Origin: Lytechinus variegatus
Lineage: Eukaryota > Echinodermata > Echinoidea > Temnopleuroida > Toxopneustidae
Direction: 5' to 3'
Assembly (NCBI RefSeq): GCF_018143015.1
Contig: NC_054753.1
Span: 27,297,462-27,361,461, forward strand
DNA length: 64,000 nt
This document shows positions 11,108-23,100 of this stretch, piece by piece. Under the pieces are notes generated by a model, which saw nothing but the letters and a program-made list of their open reading frames with translations, searched no databases and had not been told where the DNA came from. Each line of letters begins with the position of its first letter. Position 1 is the stretch's first letter. Both the position numbers and the translations under genes were made by a program.

Positions 11108-14100
11108 GTACGTATTATCCTAAAACTTACCTCCCATCCCATCCAATTTACTTTTACCATATCAGTACATTATAAGTCCGTGCGTCATCTAGTTTTAGTT
11201 TTGAATCTTGATGCCGCAACATTTTATATTCTGTACATACGTTATGCATTTTGTAAATATGATATTGTTAGCCCCATGGAAGACCACTACTTATTGGTGA
11301 ATGGGCAACCCTAGCAAAATATCAGAAATAAATAAATTACTGTCATGAGTTTAATCATCATCATTGGTACTTTGTCAGACTCTTTTCTTCATCTCTCTTT
11401 CCCTTTCAGATCATGAGCCAGACCCTTATGGTCCATGCGGCAAACCCACCATGTACGTTCCCAACGGGGGCTTTGATTTATACGACAGCGAAAATTATTT
11501 ACAATGCACAAGCTCCATTGCTTGGCTGGAATGTGAGCCTGTGGTTTACTGTGATAATGGATACAAGTTCTCTAGTGATGTTGATCTCGTATGTCAGAAG
11601 AAGAACTCAACCTATGAATGGGTAGGACCTACACCAATCTGTATACGAGATGACCACGACCGCCACTCCAAAAAGTGGAGTACGTATTATCCTAAAACTT
11701 ACTTCCCATCCCATTTAGAATAGAAATGGTTTATTTGAACAAAAGAAATCATTCGCGGCCCAAAGGCCGAATTACAGATTTTCAGACAAATACAAAAATA
11801 TACATGAAAATTACAACATAATGATCGAGAAACGGGAATTAGAAACACAATTTTGTGAAAAAAAAATCACATGCCTGGGGTAAATACATACAGTGTACAT
11901 ACGTTATTGCCAAATCAGTCATCATTGTAATACAATCATTTTATAACCATTTACTATTTGATTCATTATCATAATTAATCTAAGATTTGATTATTATTAT
12001 TCTTATCATTACTATCAATATCATATTTAACTATCCTTTTATTATTCACATTACTATACTTTTACCATATCAGTACATTATATAATAATAATAATAATAA
12101 TTCAATATTTATATAGCGCCTAAAAAATTCTTTAAGCGTTTTACATCGCAAAACCTAACTACTTAACTTAATAAACTAAACTTACTTATCAACTTAACTA
12201 TATACCTTAACAAAACATCCAATGTAACCTTACATATCTAAAATACTAACTTTACTACGGACATATTAACTGACATACAAGTCCGTGCGTCATCTTTTCT
12301 CGATATCTAGTTTTACTCATATTCTGTATGGTTGCAGCCCATATGCAGGGGCTGCGGAACGTATTTCGTTTTTTTTGGGGGGGGCCGGGGCAAAGCCAAA
12401 ATGCCAAAAATATATTATAGTAAATGCTGTCCTAAGCATCCTACTCAAAATGTATTATAGTGCTACAAAACAACTTTATTTCTCATCAAATTTTGAAAAA
12501 TTTCCTTTCCAGTTACTGTTAGCACAAATCTTTCAAGTAATAAAAAAGCTAAAATAAATTTGACTTGCGCTTTGCGATTACAGTGCAAGCTTTTTAATAC
12601 CGTAATTGGTTGAGAGAAATGATTAATCTGTTCAATGGGATAACCGCGTAGCCACAATTTCACTTTGGAGGGGGCCGCTGGGGTGAACATGGTAAATGCA
12701 CGCGAAGCGTGCCAACCTTGGTGCCGTGCCAACACTTACATAGCGCGCGAAGCACGCTCCATAGGGGGTGGATGCAAGGAGGGGGAGTCTCCCCCCCTCT
12801 TGCGCGAAGCGCGAAGTTTTTGGTGTTTCATTAATTAAAATGAAAAGGGGCCGTCTCTCTTGTCTCTAGTACCTATATCAGCTCCAATTCAGTTGACTAC
12901 ATTGTGATTTTGAATCTTGTTTTCATGGATTTTGTTTTCAGAAGTGATTGTGAACGCACAAAAAAGGAATACTATGGAGGAAATTAAAATAATGATAACC
13001 CCGCGTGAATCGCGGAAGCTAATAAAGCGTTTTATCAATTTTTGCCATGAAAAGGGTCCCGAGAAAAGGGTATTCTCCATCATGTCCATGATATATTGAA
13101 TACTATCCTCGGAAAGATCGGATTTGATCAGTTGATTACAAACAATTTAGCAACAGTGCATACAACTCGCAAAAGAGAGGAGAAGTGTATGTGCCGAGAG
13201 GAAGATATTCTTCCCCCCGCAGAACTTCATTACAAGGAAAATAGTGCGCAAAATGTTGAAACTTATTGAAATTATATATATATTAAAAAAGGATGCCAAA
13301 TTGCGTTTACTTATTCTTCGCTTCACTATGAATTATAAAGAAACGTGTCATTCAAAATTTCAAACTGAGGGCGCAAAACAGGACAGGAGATGAATGTGCA
13401 GAGAAATTAAGTTTTATAGAATTGGATACAAATATTGTACTTTTAATTTAAAACGACACGAATTTTTATATACCTTCATCTTTTTTAATCAGGAACCTGG
13501 TTGCCCCAGAATTATGGTTGTTTAGTAATGCTGAAAAGTGGGAGAAGTTGACTTTATGGAGGTGACGGCAGAAATTGATATGAAGATTTTACCCACTCGG
13601 AGCCGACGTACCCGACCAGAAGTAGTTGCGCGATCACTTAAAAAAAGATAACTTCATATACTTCGGCCTAACCTTATAATGTATACATTTTAACTTTAAC
13701 TGACAAGAAACACATATACATGTAGCTGAGGTGGAAAACAAGGTTAGAGAAAGGGTGGGGAAATAATGGAGAACTTCAATATTGTCATTTAATCGCGGGC
13801 AGCGCGGAAGCAAAATTCATGTATACAAACTTAGAGCAAGAGTGAAGGAGTTTCTCTTTTGAGAGAAAAAAAATAATAGAACAAAAAACCCCACAAAGCT
13901 ATCCTTGTTCCTTTTCCTCCCTTCCCTTTTCCTTTCCTTCTTTCGTTTTTCCCCTTCTTTTTTTTTTCTTTTTGGGGACTTTTTTGGGGGGGCGACCGCC
14001 CCCACCACCCGCTGGCTACGCACCTGCAATATGGGATAGCATGAGCTTAAAAAAAAACAGTTTCCAAGTTAATATGCAGAAATTATTCTTCTTGCGATCC

Positions 14101-17100
14101 GATCCATTTGTTGTAGCGAGATACACATCCTGCATGTTCACATATATAATATATATCTATATAAATATTGTAAAGAACTGGATGAAGAGAACAATGGTAG
14201 ACGTAGCTTAAATCAAGGTTCCCCAGGGTATCAAAGCAATAGCTTTTTAGAGACATTTTTTTTGGCATCAACAATTTTTCCAAAGGGTAGATAGCTCTAG
14301 GGAATTGTTCTCTTCATCCATACGTGTCCTGTATCAAAGCAATAGCTTTGATCCAGCTGAGACATGGCGGCTTGTCATTGTTCAAAACTCACCTTCACCC
14401 GACAAAGGAAAATAGTATTGGTATAGTGTCGAAAATCTGTCTATCTGACGGTCAATCGGACCGGGCTCACCCTAGCCACTAACCCGTCTCTGTGGTCTAG
14501 TGGTTAAGGCACCGGCGTTCAAAGCTGGGGGCCCGGGTTCGATTCCCGGCAGAGACATTTTTTGGGCATCACCAATTTTTCCAAAGGGTAGATAGCTCTG
14601 GGGAACCTTGATTTAAGCTACGCCTACCATTGTTTTCTTCACCCAGTTCTTTAAAATATTTAAATAAAAAAGAGTTGCCAAAAAGTTGTTGTACATGTAA
14701 ATCTTTACACACACACACACACATATATATATATACATTGTAAAAAAATGATGTGCTAATTGAGATTAAATTTGGACTAGAATATCAGCACTCGTAGTGC
14801 AGTCACTATACAAGCACTGTAAGTGCTAAATTAGCACTTCATTTTTTCACAGTGTACAGGGGGTTTCTTCCCCTCATTATTTAACTTCCAAAACGCACCA
14901 ATAACAATCACAACGACACAATCCCATACACCATTTGAATTGTCTATAGAGAATTTTTTTTTTCTTTATTAACCCACCAGAGATATTAGGTATTTCAGTT
15001 GGACTGAGCTTGGCATTGACAGTGTGCGGTGGCCTTGTTAGGGGGTAAGTTTTTTTTTTATTCCTTCTCGGTATAGTCTTCCCTTGTTTTGCAATTATTT
15101 TCGTTGAAAGATAATTTACAGGGGCCGCGGAACGGTTTTCAAAGTGGGGGGGGGGACCATGCTAAAAATCACAATCATAATTATGATCAATTTTACGTAT
15201 TTGTACACGATTTTGGAAAAAAAGTGGGGAGCCGAAGCCAGCCCCCCCCCCGGTTCCGGGGCCCCTGACTTATGAAGAGGAATTACTATGTTCTCAGATT
15301 GTCGGATTCATCATCTTCTTCTTATCCTCTTCCTTTATTTGTTTTTCTTTTTTTTCTGTGTTTTTTTTTCTTCTTCTTTCATCTTTGCTTTTTGATACTT
15401 CTTTCTCTTTGTTAATCTCTTCCTTTCTTTCCCTCTCTCATTTCATTCTTTACATATATAGTTATTTCCCTCTTCTTTTCCTTCTTTTTGTATTCCTTTT
15501 CTTCTTTTCTTTTCTTTAAAAAACATAATTTTCATAATGTTACTTCTCGAAGGGGGGGGGGTCGGCCGGATGACAGCTATTTTTCTTGTTCTTCCTAATA
15601 TATTAAGGCCTATTCTTCGTATTACAAGCCCCCCCCACCCCAACCCGCTCTCTCTCTCTCTCTCTCCCTCTCTCTCTCTCCCTCCCTCTCTCTCTCTCTC
15701 TTTCCATATTCTATTATCTACTTGGTTATATTTTTGTAAGGGTTATTAGAAACTGATCCAACTTTACAAGGGCAAATTCTACTCAGTCCAATTGAACAAA
15801 AGTTTTACACATGCTAGCTTCAATAATCTTTACAAAGCTCATGTCAATAAGATTCAATCACAGGGAGACTAAAACCATGAAAACCACTCACATCAATTGG
15901 TTTCAGTATCAAAGTCACAAGATGGCAAATGGAGATGTTTTTCCAAGAATGTCCTTCATCAATGTTCATAGTGATTGGACGGGGGAGGGGGGGGGGGGCA
16001 GATGACCGTCTATCTCGGCGTGGTGACATGCGGGAATCTCAACCAAAGGGGGACAAGGGGCTGGAAAATTTAAATGGGGAGGAGTGGAAGGGTAGAAAGT
16101 AGCCTATCAAAGGAACATTGTACGGGCGTGTGTAACTCTGTTACTCTGGTATACGCCCTTAAAAAGAGACATCATTTTTTACTTGTCTCCGGGCCTAATA
16201 TTTGCGGAGCATGAGGGGGAGGCCGGGGGAGAAAAAAAAGGAAAAAGCAAGGAGGAAAAATAAAAAGAGAAAATAATACGAGTGAATTAAATAAGATGAG
16301 GGGGAGACTTGGACACTCAGACGATTCCTTACGCGGCATCATCCTTGATGTCTACTTCCTTTCTCGTACTGAATTCCTTGTCGGCACATTTTCTTCGCAG
16401 GAATATAATCTTTCATGTCACTATAATTTTTTGCTCACGCTCCGCGCTCGCATTTAAGCTTGTTTGCGATGATAATTATCATGCTCAATAGGCTGCTTTA
16501 GAGCTTAAACTGTAGTCATCAAGTTTTGAAGTCAATGTACAAAACATATTTCAACTCGGACATCGCGCTTTCAATCTTTTGTTTGCTTTACAAATTAATA
16601 AAAATAGCGTTTTGTAAAATGTCCGTTTTATGGTCTGAATGTCAATATTTTCAGATCACGCTGCGCGCTCGCATTATTTGATTTGTCAAATACCTTACTT
16701 TCCTCTTCGTGTATTTCAATAAAATGAGTTCTCAAATATCTCTTTTCATGTCTGATTGTCAAAAGGTATCAGCTAGCGCTGATGTGCGCTCGCATGTTGA
16801 TTGAGTTTTTATTTAGTTACCGGTAGGCCTATATATAACAACCTTCTTAAAATCTCCTTTTCATGACAATGAAAAATCTCGCCTCGTGATTTCAGCTCGA
16901 TAAATTTGTTGTTAAAAATATATTCATACCCATGCTTCCTATTCATATTAACATAAATGCTTAAAATTTCAACTTTTCAGGCCTTGATATCTACAAATTT
17001 CCCGCTCTCATTAGTAAGATGACAACATCTTTTATCAATTCCTATAATAATCAAAGTCAAATGATCAAATTTCATCTCGCGCTTATAGGAAGAGGAATAG

Positions 17101-20100
17101 GAAGATAATTATATGCCTTTTAATATGATGACGAATGTTCTTAGAATGTCGCATGATTTATTAAGTGCGACCCATACCACTTCACAATTTATTGCACAGT
17201 GCTTGAAATAGTGCTTAAATTGACCTATTTTCAGATAGGAATATCAAATAGTTTCAGTTCGCACTCGCATTATTGATTTATGATAAAAATACCCAGATTC
17301 TAGGACTAAATCTATGGTATAATCTAGGACACGCCCCCGGAAGGAGGCAACTTCCATGATTTACAAATAAAGCATGAATAGTGTCCTGTTTATTAGGTCA
17401 AAATCTCTTCGCGCTCGCATTAATCGTTTGGTTAGGCCTATATAGTGCGTATCAAAAAAAACGGGACAGTTTTGAAAAGTCTATAAAAAATTTGTTTCAA
17501 ATTATCATATCTATATTTTGATGTTAATAGATGCTCTGGGATCTTATCTTTGAAATGCCATTTAAAAAAATAAATTTTGTTCATGCTTGAGCGAACACGG
17601 GATGTTTTTGTCGGGGGTTCAAAAAGAGGCTTGCGCCAGAATGGCAGAAATGAGAAATTTGATGATTAGACTTTTTGCTAATCAGCAGACTTCCTCTTAA
17701 TCTTTTCATTATCGTTGCCATAATTTTCGAATTAAGCTGTCAAATTTCATTTACAAATTTATTTATTTATCTGAATTATTTTGTTTTTCATCTAAAATTC
17801 TTTAACCCGTTGATTTTTTTTCATAGTAAGAAAAGAAGACTTTTTTTAAAAGAAGACTTTTTGTCAACCCAAGTAAGAAAATTTGCATTATTAATTGGGA
17901 GAATTTGTAATTATTCAAATCCTTTTATAATCTGAAACAAATTATGTTATGGTACCTATAAAAGACATAAATCCTATTTTTCAAGGGGCTATTGAATCCT
18001 TCACCAAGTTTAATTATGTGCTTGACAGGGCAAACAGGAAAGGATTCATATCTTTCAATGGCAATGGTGTATTGAGTCAATTTTGAAGGAGCAAGATATG
18101 GCAGATCGGGTAAAATGTATTAAAAAGTTGTGAAGCGAGCAAGCAAACTTTTCCACTTTTTTATTAAAATATCAAATTTTATGATGTTGACATAATATTC
18201 AGAAAAATGATATCATATTTCATTTTTAATGTTTTCTTTCATTTCCCTTTCCACTTTTTTTCTTGGTCATGATTTTTTTTTTGGGGGGAGCACCCCGAGC
18301 CCCCACCCATCAGTATGCCACTGTTCAAAGGCACCATAACTTTTGTAGCACGCAATGAAAGGATTTAAAAAAAAAACGCTCTCCCATACTTCGGTTAAAA
18401 AAATGTTCTTGCATAAAGAAGGAATATTCAAAGCTAAAAGAGAACATATTAAAAAGGAACAACAACAGAAATATTCAAGCAAATAAGTAAATTTGGAAAT
18501 GAATTTTGACCGCATAATTCGAAAATTATGGCAAAGATAATGAAAAGATTAAGAGGAAGTCTGTTGATTAGCAAGAACTCCAATCATCATATTCATCGTT
18601 TATGCCATTCTGGCGCAAGCGTCCTTTTTAACCCCAGACAAAAACATTCCGTGCTCGCTCAAGCATGAATGAAACTAAATTATTTTATTTGTATTTGAAG
18701 GATAAGACCTCAGAGCACCTATTGACACCAAAATATAGAGATCATAATTTGAAACAAAAATTTTATATACTTTTCAAATCTGTCCCGTTTTTTTTTGATA
18801 CGCACTATATAGCTATCCTGTTCATGATTACAAAAAGTGCTCAGAATTCAATTTTTTTTAGGTCAAAACGTCAGCTCGCGAATCGCGTTCACATTATTTG
18901 ATTTTTTAAATATGAATTGTTTCCATAGCTAACTACAAACAGTGACTAACATGTCCCATTTCGATCAGGCTAGACTATTAAAACTTTACTGAGTTACATA
19001 CTGATCTGATTGTTCAGGATCAGAAACATAGTTCAGAATGATCTATAAAGAATGGAAAAATTTGATTAATTTTTGTAATCATGAACAGGATAGCTATATA
19101 ACTAAACAACTGATGTGAGCGCAAAGCGCAAGAGGAAAAACTCTAGTTTTAGACCTAGAACGGGACACTCTATTCCTGTTTTGTAAATCATGAAAAGGAT
19201 GAGTAAGAGGGGATCTTCCTACATTAATAATAGTCAGGCAGCATATGTCATCTACTTCGACAAATTGGCTAAGTCTGATTTTTCACTTTTATGTGATTGG
19301 TGACATCATAAGGAACAACTTCCAACTTGATGACAAATTTCTAATGGTCATCTTGACCATGTGAGGGGTCAAAATGGGGGTCAATAGGGGTCAATTTTTG
19401 AAATTTCCCCAATTCTGTCGAGTCATTCCTCAAATTGTTTGTCTTGTTATACTGAACAAGAAAGTGTACGCAATCATATACTCTTGGCCTCCCGTTAAAA
19501 GGTTATAACAAACTTTCATTAAATTTCAAATTACACTGAAGGTGTTTAGAAAGCTTTTTTCCCCTTTTTTTTAATGGGTGTACTTTTTGAATATCGATTT
19601 TGATAAGTTCATCTTCAGAAGTCCTTATACAGAAGATATAAATGGTCAAGCCAAGGTGAGGGAAAGGTCAAAAGGTCAATAAACTTTAATTTGTAGGCAT
19701 GGGCGGAAATCCCAGGGGGGACATGTCCCCCCTATTCAATATAGTAGGAGGGACACAATATCAAATGTCCCCCTTACTATTTTGGTCTTTTATGATGGTA
19801 AGAAATACATCATTCTAAATCGAAATGAAACATTATTTTGGGACGAGATGACCGTATTTTTGGGATGATAACCCTTTTTTTTTACTTGTCAAATTTCCCC
19901 GCCCCTTGTCCCCATAGGCGGATCCAGGGGGGCCGATTCTGGCTGTTGTTCCCCCCCCCCCCTATTGGCGGAGCAAAAAAAAGAAAAAAAAGGGAAAGGA
20001 AGAAGGGGAAAAAAGAGGGAAAAGAGAGGAGAAAAAGAAAAGAAGGACGACGAGTGCATAAAATAAGATGAGGGGAAGACTTGGAAAATAAAAAGGAATC

Positions 20101-23100
20101 TTTCGTGCCACTGTATAAAATTTTCTTTCGCGCTATGTGCTTGCATCGCCTATTAGGTGATTTATGTATCTTGTTTAATATGGAGCTCAAATATCAGCTC
20201 AAATATCAACACTGAATTCAGGTCAAAAGATATCGTGTCTTCTCTATGCCGATGATCTTGTTATCACTTCCGAAAATGAACTTGGGCTTCAAACAGCATT
20301 AAACCATTTAAAGACATATTGTATAAAGTGGAACCTAGAAATAAATACAAAGAAAACCAAAATAATAATTTTTAATAAAGCAGGTAGAACACTTAATAAG
20401 AATAAATTTTTCTTTGATAATACCGAGATAGAAATTGCTAACGAATATAAATATTTAGGAATAATTTTTAAACCATCGTGCACATTTACTCATGCTATAA
20501 AACACTTGTTCAACAAAGCAAAATAAGCCCTCTTCAGTTTACGAAACATTTTACCAAAAGACAGAATCTCCCTTATAGCTCACCTTAAGCTTTTTGACTC
20601 TTGTATAAAACCAATTGCCCTCTATAATTCAGAAGTTTGGGCTGTTGAATATTTAATAAAAGAAAAAAAGTTAATTGAGACTTGCTATAAAACATTCCCC
20701 CTGAAGCCCTACAATCAAAATTTCTCAAAGTGATTTTGGGTACGAACAAGGCGGCAATGAATAGCGCCATGCTAGCAGAAACCGGACGATTCCCTCTTGC
20801 CCTCACTTCACTGAAAGATACTATCGGATTCTGGCACCACATGACTAACTCCGCACGTAAAACATGTAAAAGCCTAGTAAATAAAACGTACGTTGAGGAC
20901 AAAAATACAAACATAAATTACTGCAAATATATTGAATCTTTTCTAAGCTCATTGAGCTTCTCCCATGTATGGGAAAACCAAAATACGTTTTCGATTAACA
21001 GATTAAAAAAAGCTATACACAGCAAACTACAAGACAGATACATTAAATCATGGAAAGACGCTCTCTGCAATGAACAAAGTACCGAATACTCCACCAAACT
21101 GCAAACATATAAAACCTTTAAACTAGAATACAAAATGGAAAATTACTTATCACTAGACATAGAAAAGTCACATGTAACCAAATTCACTAAACTCAGAATA
21201 AGTAATAGCAATCTTATGATTGAAGAAGGAAGATATAAGAAACTAAAACCAGAAGAAAGAACATGTCCTCTATGCAAGGCCGGTATAGAGGATGAACCTC
21301 ACTTCCTTGTCACCTGCTCATGTTTAAAAGAGCCCAGGTTAGAACTATACTCTAAATTGAATGAAATATTACCGGATTTCCAAAGCTTAAACAATAATGA
21401 TAAATTTAAACTAATGATGTCGAATTCCGAAATAGACTTAAACGCAATAATAGTTAAGGGAATAAGTGCAATGTTTGATAAACGTCTGGAGCTCTTGCAA
21501 CATAATAAGTAATGTATCCATAATAAAAAATAATGACAATAATAATAGTGATAATAATAATGATAGTGATAATAATAATAATAATAAATAATAATAATAA
21601 TATAACTTTTTATAGCGCCTAATACTCAAGGTTTTTAAGTGTTTTACATTGTAATTATTTACCCTTACCTACCCTTTTATTTATTTTTTTTCACCTGAAT
21701 ATGGCTAATAGACAAAAGTAGAAAAATTTTGTTATTATTGATCTGCTTATGTTCTAATATTGTTGTTGTCATTATTATTGTTGTTATTATTGTTACCATT
21801 CTCCTCAAGCTCCCCTTCTTCCTTTTAAATATCACAATGTACTTATTATAACTTATTATAATTTGTATTAATTCATTATGATGTAAATATGTATTTCAGT
21901 AGGTCATGTGACCTAAGACTCCACATACTGTATTATGTTAATGTTTATTATGTATATTATTATGTAAATAAGTGGGTATATTCTATTATGTATCATATTA
22001 GGTATATGTCTATTATGTATTATGTACATGTATGTCTATTAGAAAAGCGAAAGAGTCATGAGTAATGCAACTAAATTTAAATTGCCAACAAGTTCATATT
22101 TATTTTGATATGTATGTTTATTATGTATATTATTATGTATATCATTTAAATTATTTTGTTTCTGTTTTTGTTTCATTGTATAATTTTGAGAACAATCCAA
22201 CATGTTTGTGATTATAATCAATAAATTTTGAATTTGAATTTGAATATCAAGTTTAGAAGTCAATATACAATATTTTGTGTGATTTACAAATTGATTTTTA
22301 AAAATTGCTCTTTAAAATGTCAGTTTTATGGTCTGAATAATAATTGTATCAACATTTGCTGCTTGGGCTGCGCGCTCGCAAATTTTGATTATCCGGTACC
22401 TATTATATTCGTATTCGCTAAAATTGTCAAAATATCCCTTTTCAGGTCTGATTATCAAGAAGCATCAGCAGCTAGTGCTGCACGCTTGCATTTTGATTGG
22501 CGAGTTATGTATGTTTCATTATTGATTATACAACAAACTACTTAAAATGCCCTTTTCAGTTTATCAAAAATTTTAGCTCGCAATTTGCGCTCGCATTAAT
22601 GCTTAAAAATATATTAAGTGATGCATCCTATTCATAATTACAAAAGAAAATGTCAAGTTTTTTTATGCCATAATATCATCAGATTTCGCGCCCTCATTAG
22701 GCATTAATAAACATGATATTAATTTAATAATTAAATTGTCCCTTTTGTTTCATCTCGCGCTTTGCAAGAGGAATAGGAAGATAGTCATCATTTTCATGAC
22801 ATGTCGTAAGGATGTCCCGGTCCTATGTCAAAACTCAAAGTAATAATAATGAAAATTTTAGCTCTTTTTTAAAAGTGCGATCCATATCTACCTTACAATT
22901 TTCATACAAAGTGCTTGAAATATAAAGCTAAATTTGACTCATTTTTCAGATCGGAATTTCAAAGTTTCATGATTTTCATGATTAAAAATGTATTTAGAAT
23001 GCCAAAATTCTATGTCTATATACGAAAAACTCGCGGGCATGTTTATTCAAATACTCAACTTGTTCCCTATTCAAATCATTATCCAGTTTCAGATCACAAT

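Larger units (their letters stand above)
6922..12300 (+). repeat. Tandem duplication: LINE tail plus sushi exon
   Basis: Unit A is 6922-7072 plus 10717-11196; unit B is 11197-11716 continuing at about 12050-12300 after later insertions. Both begin inside the LINE 3' UTR (GAATCTTGATGCCG), run through its tail, the intron (CATCATCNTTGGTAC), the sushi exon and the downstream intron (TTTACCATATCAGTACATTA, CAAGTCCGTGCGTCATC). The ancestral unit is about 630 bp. Unit A holds the 7073-10716 element, while unit B shows the unoccupied site. Exons A and B are almost identical, so the duplication is recent. Confidence 0.85.

Noticed and set aside
14486-14556. Selenocysteine tRNA
   Set aside because: UCA anticodon fits, but the molecule is 71 nt with a four-base variable loop, not the long variable arm and 13-bp acceptor/T stack of tRNA-Sec.
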